DNA of 64,000 nucleotides from Chloroflexota bacterium (GTDB lineage: Bacteria; Chloroflexota; Anaerolineae; Aggregatilineales; Phototrophicaceae): positions 1 through 64,000 of the forward strand of contig WTGF01000125.1 of the NCBI GenBank assembly GCA_011525385.1. The letters are read 5' to 3'. Numbering within the stretch: position 1 is the first letter of the stretch; each line of letters starts with the position of its first letter. The notes beneath the pieces were generated by a model that saw only the letters and a list, made by a program, of their open reading frames with translations, searched no databases and was not told the origin of the DNA. Positions 26,343 to 34,421 of the stretch are shown one piece after another. The translations under genes and the position numbers were made by a program.

Positions 26343-27944
26343 ATGGACTTGACTGGACTTTCGCTTACGACAATTACCTTGTTTATCCCGATGATCGGGC
26401 TGGCCATATTGCTGTTCATGAATGGCGAGACGCAGCGGGATAACATCAAGTGGGTAGCCTTCGGCACGAGCATTGTCGCCTTTGTCGCGTCGGTCTTGAT
26501 GTGGATTAATTTTGATCCGAGCGTGGCGGAGCTTCAGATGGTGCAGCGCAATACCTGGGCCGAGGTATCCTTGGGCGAGTCGGTGATCAATATCAGCTAC
26601 TTTGTTGGCGTCGACGGCATCAGTCTGCTGCTTGTGCTACTGACAACTTTCATCATGCCGATCGCTATCTTGGGCTCTTTTGGCAGCCAGATCTTTGAAG
26701 AACGAGGACGAGAAAAGCTCTATTACATCTTTATGATGCTCCTGGAATGGTCAATGATCGGTGTCTTCGTGATACATGACTTGATCATTTTCTATGTGTT
26801 TTGGGAGGTCACCCTGGTGCCGATGTACTTCCTGATCGGCATTTGGGGCGCGGAAGAGCGGATATATGCCGCGGTTAAGTTTTTCCTCTACACGATGGCC
26901 GGCTCTATCTTGATGTTGATCGCTATCCTCTACGTTGGCAACAAATCCGGCACCTTCAGCACCTACAGCGCCGCGGGCGATGTCGGCGTCATCGAGATGG
27001 TGCACACTTACGAAGGCGAGGGCAGCTATTGGGACCCGGCCGCCGATGAGGGGGAAGACGCCGGATTCTTGCTCAGTTCCGTAGAAAGCTTCCTGTTTTT
27101 GGGATTCTTGGTGGCTTTCGCCATCAAAGTGCCGATCTTTCCCTTCCACAGTTGGCTTCCCGACGCACATGTGCAGGCGCCGACCGCCGGCTCGGTCATA
27201 CTGGCGGGTGTCTTGTTGAAAATGGGCACCTACGGCATCGTGCGTTTTAATCTGACGATGTTTCCCGAAGCCGCGGTGGCTTGGGCGCCGACGATTGCTT
27301 TTCTCGGCGTGGTGGGGATCATTTACGGCGCTTGGGTCAGCTATGCGCAGGACAACGTAAAGAAACTGGTCGCCTATTCCTCGGTCAGTCACCTGGGCTT
27401 CGTGGTGCTTGGCATTTTCGCGTTGAACTCGCAAGGTCTGCAAGGCGCGACCTTGCAAATGGTCAATCACGGTATCAGCACCGGCGGTCTCTTCTTGATC
27501 GTGGGTATGCTCTATGAGCGCTGGCACACCAAGGAAATGGCGGATTACGGCGGTATCTGGAAAATGATGCCCGCCTTCGGCGCGATTAGCTTGGTGATTT
27601 CTTTGAGCAGTATGGGCTTGCCCGGCTTAAACGGCTTCATCGGTGAATTCACGATTCTGCTAGGTTCGCTGGGCAGCGAATATCTGGGCTTCGCCTTCAC
27701 GCTCTTCGCGACCCTGGGCGTGATCATGGCGGCGGTTTACCTTTTGAAGATGTTCCAGCACGTATTCATGGGCGAGCACGACAATCCGCTCTCCGACGAG
27801 ACGCGCTACAAATTGCAGTGGAACGAGATCGCGGCTTTCATCCCGATCCTGATCATGATCTTCTGGATCGGCATCCAACCGATTGTCTTTTTCAATATGC
27901 TGGATATTTCGGTGGATAGCATCGTGGCGCTGTTCCTGCCCTAG
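26343..27944 (+). CDS. nuoM: NADH-quinone oxidoreductase subunit M
   Basis: 533 residues, about 14 membrane helices. Conserved elements: YVFWEVTLVPMYFLIGIWG with the proton-path Glu155, AIKVPIFPFHSWLPDAHVQA with the central Lys, and KKLVAYSSVSHLGFVVLG. A hydrophilic acidic loop of about 40 residues (207-245, with GSYWDPAADEGEDAG) is longer than in E. coli. Fifteen nt follow nuoL. It is one of three antiporter-like pumping subunits. Confidence 0.98.
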   Translation: MDLTGLSLTTITLFIPMIGLAILLFMNGETQRDNIKWVAFGTSIVAFVASVLMWINFDPSVAELQMVQRNTWAEVSLGESVINISYFVGVDGISLLLVLLTTFIMPIAILGSFGSQIFEERGREKLYYIFMMLLEWSMIGVFVIHDLIIFYVFWEVTLVPMYFLIGIWGAEERIYAAVKFFLYTMAGSILMLIAILYVGNKSGTFSTYSAAGDVGVIEMVHTYEGEGSYWDPAADEGEDAGFLLSSVESFLFLGFLVAFAIKVPIFPFHSWLPDAHVQAPTAGSVILAGVLLKMGTYGIVRFNLTMFPEAAVAWAPTIAFLGVVGIIYGAWVSYAQDNVKKLVAYSSVSHLGFVVLGIFALNSQGLQGATLQMVNHGISTGGLFLIVGMLYERWHTKEMADYGGIWKMMPAFGAISLVISLSSMGLPGLNGFIGEFTILLGSLGSEYLGFAFTLFATLGVIMAAVYLLKMFQHVFMGEHDNPLSDETRYKLQWNEIAAFIPILIMIFWIGIQPIVFFNMLDISVDSIVALFLP

Positions 27945-27952
27945 GAGACACC

Positions 27953-29491
27953 ATGTTTGAGACGCCCACTATTGCGGATTTTCTCGCGCAATCCAACCTG
28001 GCCTCGACATTGCCTGGCACATTGCTGGTGCTATGGACGCTCATCCTGGTCTTGGTCGATCTCTTTTTGCCGGAGGAACGTCAACGCTGGACGCCTATCC
28101 TGGCTTGCGTCGGGCTGGGCATCAGCTTTGTGGCCAATATGTTCGTCTATTCCCCGGCTGAAAGCGAACAGATCGCGCTCTACGGCATGTTCGTTGCCGA
28201 TGCCTTCACCGGATTTTTGAATGTCGTGATCCTGGTCGCCACCTTGATCGCCATATTGATGAGTTGGGACTATCTCAACCGCGCCGATATTCACCGGGGC
28301 GAATACTATGTCCTGGCGCTTTTGTCTTCAGCTGGCGCGATGTTTATGGTCGGCGCCAATGACCTGATTATCATATTTGTCGCCTTGGAATTGCTCAGTA
28401 TTCCGCTGTATATCTTGGCGGCATTCCGCTCGATCAAGAACGACGGCAGCGACCTGGCGCTCAAATCCGAAGAAAGCGGCATGAAATACTTCATTCTCGG
28501 CGCGTTTTCCAGCGCATTTCTGGTCTTCGGATCGGCTCTGGTTTATGGCGCGACAGGTACCACCAACATCCCGGAGATCTTTTCCTTGGCTGGCGCTATC
28601 GCGGGGGGCGTTTCGTCGGCTGCCTTCTACTTGATTATCGGCGCAGCTCTGCTCTTTGTCGGCTTGGGATTTAAGGTAGCGGTGGTGCCCTTCCACATGT
28701 GGACGCCCGATGTCTACGAAGGCGCGCCCACGCCGGTTACCGCCTTTATGAGCGTGACTGCCAAGATTGGCGGCTTCGCCGCGATGCTGCGGCTTCTGGT
28801 CTCCGGTCTGGCCGTGCTGGTAATCGCGGATGGAGAGCCGGTTGCCTGGCAAGCGACGGTGTCCCTTGTGGCTGTTTTGACCTTGGTTCTCGGCAATTTT
28901 GTCGCGATTTCGCAAAGAAACCTGAAGCGCATGCTGGCCTATTCGTCGATCGCGCACGCCGGTTACATTCTTGTGGCTGTGGCTGCCACAGGAACGTCCG
29001 GTGTGGCTGACGCGGCGACTCAGAGCGCCTTGGTCTACATGCTGGCCTATATGTTCACCAATCTGGGCGCCTTCGCCGTCGTCATGGCGATTGAAGGAGA
29101 AGACGGCAGCGGCGGTAATATCGAGGACATTACCGGCCTGGCGCGATCACGCCCCTTGATGGCAATGGCTATGACGATCTTCATGCTAAGCTTGACCGGC
29201 ATCCCGCTGACAGCCGGCTTCCTAGGCAAATTCATGGTATTCGCCTCTGCCGTGCAAGCGGGTCTGTTTGGTTTGGCTATCATCGGCGTGCTCACAAGCG
29301 TCGTCAGCGCATTTTATTACATGCGCGTGGTAGTCAATATGTACCTGCGTGACAGCTCAGGTGATTTGCAGCCGGCATTGGAAACATCGGCCGTAAGATG
29401 GGCGATCAACATTGCCTTGGCAGGCACGATGGTCTTCGGCGTCTTTTACCCGCTTGCCACGAACCTTGTGAGTTCGGTGAGCATCACTTGA
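27953..29491 (+). CDS. nuoN: NADH-quinone oxidoreductase subunit N
   Basis: 512 residues, about 14 membrane helices. Motifs include FVALELLSIPLYILAAF (conserved Glu), KVAVVPFHMWTPDVYEGAPT and KRMLAYSSIAHAGYILVA. Last gene of the operon, eight nt after nuoM, followed by a clear intrinsic terminator. It is the antiporter-like subunit closest to NuoK. Confidence 0.98.
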   Translation: MFETPTIADFLAQSNLASTLPGTLLVLWTLILVLVDLFLPEERQRWTPILACVGLGISFVANMFVYSPAESEQIALYGMFVADAFTGFLNVVILVATLIAILMSWDYLNRADIHRGEYYVLALLSSAGAMFMVGANDLIIIFVALELLSIPLYILAAFRSIKNDGSDLALKSEESGMKYFILGAFSSAFLVFGSALVYGATGTTNIPEIFSLAGAIAGGVSSAAFYLIIGAALLFVGLGFKVAVVPFHMWTPDVYEGAPTPVTAFMSVTAKIGGFAAMLRLLVSGLAVLVIADGEPVAWQATVSLVAVLTLVLGNFVAISQRNLKRMLAYSSIAHAGYILVAVAATGTSGVADAATQSALVYMLAYMFTNLGAFAVVMAIEGEDGSGGNIEDITGLARSRPLMAMAMTIFMLSLTGIPLTAGFLGKFMVFASAVQAGLFGLAIIGVLTSVVSAFYYMRVVVNMYLRDSSGDLQPALETSAVRWAINIALAGTMVFGVFYPLATNLVSSVSIT

Positions 29492-29531
29492 GTTGCCAAG
29501 TCGCGCTACATATCGGAATCATTGAAGGACG

Positions 29532-29555
29532 AGGCGAGCTAACCTCGCCTTTTTT
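29532..29555 (+). terminator. Rho-independent terminator of the nuo operon
   Basis: AGGCGAG (29532-29538), loop CTAAC, CTCGCCT (29544-29550), then a run of T to 29555. A perfect 7-bp stem 41 nt after the nuoN stop. Confidence 0.9.
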
Positions 29556-29585
29556 GTTGGAACTTTGCTGACGAATTGAGGACTG

Positions 29586-30503
29586 ATGTCAACGCGGGAG
29601 CGTGAGGGATTTCTGTGGATTCTGGCTGCGGCCGTTGGATTCGCCTTTATCCCGACGATCGTCAAAACGGTTTACAACCATTCGAGCTTTGAAGCGCTCG
29701 ATCTGGCACTGTGGCGCTTCATCCTGGCTGTGCCGCTCATGTGGATACTGGTTGGATTGAGAAACCGCTCGCAGGGTCCAGCGCGCGGCAAGGGCATCTC
29801 GCCAATCGGTTCCCTGTTTATAGGGCTATTGTTCGCAGCGGCTGTGCTCTGCGCTTTTTTCGCGCTGGAGCGCTTGCCTGGCAGCACCTATGTTGTCTTG
29901 TTCTTCACATATCCGGCAATGATCGTACTCCTGTCGGCATTTCTTGGCGAAGCGATTAGCCCGCGCGCCTGGCTGGCTTTGGCGCTGGCGCTTGTCGGAG
30001 TCGGACTCACGGTGCCGGATTTCATCGTGCCCAACGCCGTCGATCCGCTGGGCGCGATTCTGGCGCTGATTAACGCGGCAATTGTCGCCGCATATTATTT
30101 GATGGCGCGGCGTGTCTTGGCGGGGGTCGAGGACATTTCGCGGGCCAGCGCCCATATGATGGGCGCCACGCTTCTGATCTTGCTGCTCTCCTTGCCGGTG
30201 CGGGGCCTGCAACTTCCGCAGAATCCGGCAACGCTTGTCGGCCTCTTTTGCATTGCGACATTGGGAACGGTGCTGCCGGTATTTGCTACCAACATCGCGA
30301 TCCAGCGAATTGGACCGGCGCGCGCTTCTCTGGTCAGTACCATTGAACCGGTGTTGGCGATGGTCGTGGCCATGATCTTGCTTGGCGAAGTGATCGTATC
30401 TCTGCAATGGCTGGGCGCAGCGCTGATAGTCGGAAGCGTTGTCATATTGCAATTGGGAGCCAGCGAGAAAGTCAATATCAATATTGCTCATGAGGCGGGA
30501 TAG
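29586..30503 (+). CDS. EamA-family (drug/metabolite) transporter
   Basis: 305 residues forming about ten helices in two EamA repeats. The first repeat covers residues 10-140 (AVGFAFIPTIVKTVYNHSSF, then LALWRFILAVPL); the second covers 150-290 and ends in the repeat signature AMVVAMILLGEVIVSLQWLG. A GAGGACTG ribosome site is just before ATG 29586. The family exports or imports small metabolites; the substrate is unknown. It starts 30 nt after the nuo terminator and is followed after 10 nt by a small membrane protein gene. Confidence 0.93.
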   Translation: MSTREREGFLWILAAAVGFAFIPTIVKTVYNHSSFEALDLALWRFILAVPLMWILVGLRNRSQGPARGKGISPIGSLFIGLLFAAAVLCAFFALERLPGSTYVVLFFTYPAMIVLLSAFLGEAISPRAWLALALALVGVGLTVPDFIVPNAVDPLGAILALINAAIVAAYYLMARRVLAGVEDISRASAHMMGATLLILLLSLPVRGLQLPQNPATLVGLFCIATLGTVLPVFATNIAIQRIGPARASLVSTIEPVLAMVVAMILLGEVIVSLQWLGAALIVGSVVILQLGASEKVNINIAHEAG

Positions 30504-30513
30504 CTGTTAGAGT

Positions 30514-31050
30514 ATGCTCATGACCGCTACACCGGAACGACTTTCCAAGGACTTGCTGAACGACTTCAAGCGCAATCGCGACGGCCGGCTGTCGTCTCGC
30601 CAATGGCTGGAATTGATCACCGAACCGCTGACGTCGCTTCTGCTGCTGTCTGTGCCGCTGGCGCTGCTGCTGGGACGCTATGGCATGGCGGGCCGTCTTT
30701 TGGTAGTCGCGCTAATCCTGGGTTTCTTGGTGACTGTGGCGCTGCGCGCGCTTCGTTTTTCGCGGGTCAAACTTTGCTACCGCGTCCTCTATCCCGAAGA
30801 GATTCATCCGCGCTGGCGGTTTTGGAAGAAGACAAGCCTTGCCAGCAGATCGGGCGAGTCGGTCCGCTTCGACAAGCGTATCGCCAGCAAAGTCAAACTG
30901 CAGCCTGACCAGGGCTTATGTGTCTATTATTTTGACTTTGGGGAGCGCCGCGTGTTGATCAGCATGATTCCTGAGGAGCACCCGAAGGCGGATCTTGCCG
31001 AACCGAGCGCATCCTTCGTCAACCGCGGCGGGCGGATTTTCGCCGATTAA
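30514..31050 (+). CDS. Hypothetical membrane protein with two helices
   Basis: 178 residues. A charged cytoplasmic N-terminus (about 40 residues) is followed by two hydrophobic helices (LTSLLLLSVPLALLLGRYG and LLVVALILGFLVTVALRAL) and a soluble C-terminal part of about 100 residues with beta-like pattern (CYRVLYPEEIHPRW; GLCVYYFDFGERRVLISMIP). No family recognised. A second ATG at 30520 has slightly better spacing to an upstream GAG. It is probably co-transcribed with the EamA gene and ends 10 nt before a convergent dioxygenase gene. Confidence 0.75.
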   Translation: MLMTATPERLSKDLLNDFKRNRDGRLSSRQWLELITEPLTSLLLLSVPLALLLGRYGMAGRLLVVALILGFLVTVALRALRFSRVKLCYRVLYPEEIHPRWRFWKKTSLASRSGESVRFDKRIASKVKLQPDQGLCVYYFDFGERRVLISMIPEEHPKADLAEPSASFVNRGGRIFAD

Positions 31051-31060
31051 CGACGTCTGA

Positions 31061-31870
31061 CTATAGACGTTCCAGCATTTCGAGGACTTCGCTTCCGTCT
31101 TCCTCCACCCACACGCCGCATTGACCGCCGCCCTGACTGACATCCAAGTCGACTGTAGTGCCATCAAAGCGCAGCACGGGATGATAATAATGCGCCACTT
31201 GATCGGCATCGGCATCGATATAATGGCCGATCAGGGCGCGTCGGAATCTCGCAGTGGAGCTATTGGGGAAGCTGCCGTGAATCAATTGGCCGTTGAAGAA
31301 AAAGACGTCCCCCGCTTTCATGATCACCGGCTCGGGCTGCATGTCCGCCGACAGCGGAACAGTCACATCCGTGAAGCTCTGCGTGGTATCGGCGTCTTCG
31401 GGACACAAGACAGGCAGGCTATGACTGCCCGGGACAACCTGTAAGCAGCCATTTTCCTCGTCGCAGTCATCCAGCGCCATCCAGGCGGCAATGCAAGTGC
31501 CGGGCTGGACGCGCAAATAGTATTGATCCTGGTGCAAGGCTTGGCCGCGCGCGCCGGGAGGCTTGAAGTAGAGCATCGTCTGCACGGCCAAAGGCGCTTT
31601 GCCCAGCAACTGTACAAAGACGGCTTCCAACCGCGGATCCAGCATCCAGTCAAGACTTGTTTGGTCCCAACGATGCATGTGAATCAGGCGTGGAAAAGCC
31701 TTGAGCGGATCTGTCGCCGTGGAATCTATCCCGGCGAAGTCGCCCTCATAGCTTCCGGCGCGGCGCATCTCCATATAGTGCTGTCGAAATGCCGCGACTT
31801 CGCCCTCAGTAAACAGGTCCGAAACGATGACGTGTCCACGCTCCTGGAAACCTTTCACATCCACCCGCAT
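31061..31870 (-). CDS. Phytanoyl-CoA dioxygenase (PhyH) family protein
   Basis: 269 residues from ATG 31870, which has a GGTGGGAG ribosome site; an ATG at 31906 is further upstream without one. Iron ligands are visible as H-x-D in LHQDQYY and the distal His in FFNGQLIHGSFPNSS; a 2-oxoglutarate Arg is likely in the ARFRRALIGHY segment. Fe(II)/2-oxoglutarate-dependent hydroxylation is expected, substrate unknown. The block PGTCIAAWMALDDCDEENGC is typical of the family. It is divergent from the YbaK-type gene, with overlapping promoters. Confidence 0.92.
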   Translation of the reverse strand: MRVDVKGFQERGHVIVSDLFTEGEVAAFRQHYMEMRRAGSYEGDFAGIDSTATDPLKAFPRLIHMHRWDQTSLDWMLDPRLEAVFVQLLGKAPLAVQTMLYFKPPGARGQALHQDQYYLRVQPGTCIAAWMALDDCDEENGCLQVVPGSHSLPVLCPEDADTTQSFTDVTVPLSADMQPEPVIMKAGDVFFFNGQLIHGSFPNSSTARFRRALIGHYIDADADQVAHYYHPVLRFDGTTVDLDVSQGGGQCGVWVEEDGSEVLEMLERL

Positions 31871-31912
31871 GATCGCACTCCCACCTGCTAACGCTGCCCG
31901 ATTCATCCTCGC

Positions 31913-31919
31913 TATAATA
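31913..31919. promoter_or_regulatory. Overlapping divergent -10 elements
   Basis: On the plus strand TATAAT (31913-31918) precedes the YbaK-type gene by 38 nt. On the minus strand the same bases read TATTAT (31919-31914), placing a start near 31906, 36 nt before the preferred dioxygenase start. No good -35 was found on either strand, so this is a proposal. Confidence 0.4.
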
Positions 31920-31956
31920 CAATTGCGCTCGTTAGTCTATCCGAATCGGAGCCTGC

Positions 31957-32442
31957 ATGCAAGCAATGGGTGTTAAGGATGTCCAACGGGCCCTCGAGCG
32001 ACAGGGGCTTGAAATCGAAATCATCGAATTCGACAGTTCAACCGCAACCTCGCAACAGGCGGCGGACAACGTCGGCTGCGAATTGGGGCAGATCGTCAAG
32101 AGCCTCGGTTTCTTGATTGAGAAATCAAAGCCGATTCTTGTTTTAGCAAGCGGCGACCAGTCCGTCGATGATCGAAAGTTGGCGTCGCTATTTGACGTAG
32201 GGCGCAAGAAAGTCCGCATGATGAACCCGGAGCAATGCCTGTCAATCCTGGGCTATTCGCCGGGCGGCGTCCCGCCGCTGGGTCATCAAAGGCCAGACAT
32301 ACCCGTGATTATTGATGATAATCTTCGCCGATATGACATCGTTTATGCTGCGGGTGGAGCGGCAAACGCGATTTTCCCGATTGAGCTCCCGGTCTTGCGG
32401 GTTGTGACGAAGGCGGTCTTTGCCGACATAGCTAGAACCTAG
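31957..32442 (+). CDS. YbaK/EbsC-family tRNA editing protein (Cys-tRNA(Pro) deacylase-like)
   Basis: 161 residues of a single YbaK domain. Seen motifs: DSSTATSQQAADNVGCELGQ, IVKSLGFLIE (with the conserved Lys that holds the substrate), SGDQSVDDRKLASLF, and the late GYSPGGVPPLGHQ and IVYAAGGAANAIFPI. The family hydrolyses mischarged aminoacyl-tRNAs, commonly Cys- or Ala-tRNA(Pro). A GGAG site lies six nt before ATG 31957. Its stop is 13 nt from the stop of the convergent GT39-like gene. Confidence 0.93.
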   Translation: MQAMGVKDVQRALERQGLEIEIIEFDSSTATSQQAADNVGCELGQIVKSLGFLIEKSKPILVLASGDQSVDDRKLASLFDVGRKKVRMMNPEQCLSILGYSPGGVPPLGHQRPDIPVIIDDNLRRYDIVYAAGGAANAIFPIELPVLRVVTKAVFADIART

Positions 32443-32455
32443 CGCGGACCCGGTA

Positions 32456-34384
32456 CTAGGCGTCGGATTCGACATTCAAAGTTGTCAGATAGTAAAGCGT
32501 GCCGATCATGTCGCCGCTAACATAGCTCAAGGTCAGTTCCTTTCCGGTGATTGTCTCGACAAAGCCGAGCAAAAGCGGATAGCTGCCGGGCTCGATATTG
32601 CAGGGAACCTGCAGCAGGGAGTGATCGCGATAGTATTTGTTCGCGAGCCAGTCGCTGGTGAATACATTGGCGGGTACGGAGGGCGTCCTCGCTAGCTGGC
32701 CATCTCCATCACTATCAGCCAAAATGATGTTAAGCGTGTACGGCGTACTGTCTTCGGCCCCAAGTTGCCACCAGCTTTCCACTGTGACGTCCTGGCAGGG
32801 CTGGACATCAACAGAATCCAGCAGCGTCCAATCAAAGAGTTGCATGCTATCGCCGGCGACGAGCAGGGGGGCCTCCCTTTGCGGGGCGCGAACATATTCG
32901 CTCAATTCATACGACGTGTGATATGGCTTGTCCCAGCGTGTCGTTTGAACAAAGGCATAGTTTCGATTGAGCCAGTCCTGAATGTTTTTCCCCCAACGGT
33001 TACCGCCGCCTTGACGCAGGAGCCATAACTGACTGTGGCTGCGCTTGGGATCGAAGTTTACAGGATCGAAACTTGTGTAGGTATTGGCCAGGCGATCGGG
33101 ATAGGTGGGCGGATGCGCGCTGTCATTGGATCCGATCACATGGAACATGCGCTCCTTGGACATCTGATCCGGCGTAAAGTCCATCAGGAAATAGGCCGCG
33201 GGACTTAGCCAGCGCCAAGCCCAGCCGAACTCGGTGATTAGGATGCTGTCGTTCTCGTAATGCTGACCCATGCTGGCGACGATTTCGCGATAGGGTCCGT
33301 TGCTGGGTTGGATAAATATATTCTGCGGCGCCATCACGTAGAGCAATAGCAGCATGGTGCCGCCCGCCTGGACGGGCAAGGTACGCAAACCCAAAGCCAT
33401 TAAGAGCGCGATCAGCATGACAACAGATTGCAAGCCTCGCGCATTCAGGCTGCCGTATATCGTGTTGAACAAGCCAGCCGCGAGAAGCGTCGCCAGCAGC
33501 AAGACCAGCGGGAACAACAGATTCCAGTGCCTCCGCCAACGCAGTGGGGTGAAGGCGTCGCTTGTGAGGCCGCGCCGCCGCAGCAGTCGTGGCGCGCACA
33601 GAGCAAGCAAGAGCAGAAAACCAAAAACGATCTCGGGGCGGAAATGCAGATGATGGTATAGCTCATCCGGGAGATCAACATAGTACCCGCCGGAGAAGGG
33701 ACCCAGCATGACGCCGAGCAGGGGAATGATCCAAGCGGAAAACGAGAGGGCTATGAATACCCACATCAACAATGAATTCAGATACGCTTGGCGCCGCACG
33801 CGGTGAAATATCAGGAGAAACACCGCGTGCGCCGGGAATATGTAGAAGGCGAAAAAGTGTGTATAGATCGCCGCCATACCAAGGACCACGTACAGGATCA
33901 TCACTGTCGAGCCTGGTTTGACGAGCCAGCGATAGAATGCCAGGTGCAAGGCGGTGGTCAGGGCGACCAGCATGGCATAGGGGCGAAATTCGTACATGCC
34001 GTTGGCCGCGAAGCCGTAGACACCCAGCAGCGCCACCGCATAAAGCGCGGCTCTGCGATCGATTAGCTGTCTTCCCAGTTGGAAAACCAAGGCGTATGTC
34101 AAAAGGTTGAGCAATTGCGACGACCAGCGCGTAATCGCTTCGGCTGTGCCGAAACTATCCACCCAAAAGTCGGCGAAGAGGCGCCAGCCGGGCGGATGCA
34201 CATCACCCGCCATCCAGCGCACGATCTCCGGCGGCGATTTGATCAATGCCGCATGAATCGAGTTTATCTCGTCTTCGCGATAGTTGCGCCCCGCGTAAAC
34301 CCCTGTATGCAGGACCGTGATCAGCAGCGCCAAGAGTGCAATTGTCAGGGTGCTTGCGACTGTCACAACCCTTTCATTCGTCAT
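32456..34384 (-). CDS. GT39-like membrane glycosyltransferase with soluble C-terminal domain
   Basis: 642 residues. After TM1, the first outer loop carries YREDEINSIHAALI, with the acidic residues used by ArnT/PMT-type GT-C enzymes, and DVHPPGWRLF follows. About ten more helices run to residue 375. The C-terminal 260 residues are soluble and end in a beta-rich segment (QPCQDVTVESWWQLG; PYTLNIILADSDGDGQLA), probably outside the cell. A polyprenyl-phosphate-sugar donor is expected; the acceptor is unknown. It is transcribed toward YbaK and begins 37 nt downstream of the mfd stop. Confidence 0.85.
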   Translation of the reverse strand: MTNERVVTVASTLTIALLALLITVLHTGVYAGRNYREDEINSIHAALIKSPPEIVRWMAGDVHPPGWRLFADFWVDSFGTAEAITRWSSQLLNLLTYALVFQLGRQLIDRRAALYAVALLGVYGFAANGMYEFRPYAMLVALTTALHLAFYRWLVKPGSTVMILYVVLGMAAIYTHFFAFYIFPAHAVFLLIFHRVRRQAYLNSLLMWVFIALSFSAWIIPLLGVMLGPFSGGYYVDLPDELYHHLHFRPEIVFGFLLLLALCAPRLLRRRGLTSDAFTPLRWRRHWNLLFPLVLLLATLLAAGLFNTIYGSLNARGLQSVVMLIALLMALGLRTLPVQAGGTMLLLLYVMAPQNIFIQPSNGPYREIVASMGQHYENDSILITEFGWAWRWLSPAAYFLMDFTPDQMSKERMFHVIGSNDSAHPPTYPDRLANTYTSFDPVNFDPKRSHSQLWLLRQGGGNRWGKNIQDWLNRNYAFVQTTRWDKPYHTSYELSEYVRAPQREAPLLVAGDSMQLFDWTLLDSVDVQPCQDVTVESWWQLGAEDSTPYTLNIILADSDGDGQLARTPSVPANVFTSDWLANKYYRDHSLLQVPCNIEPGSYPLLLGFVETITGKELTLSYVSGDMIGTLYYLTTLNVESDA

Positions 34385-34421
34385 GAAAGCGGTACCTGTT
34401 GATTCTGGGCTGGATATGCCA

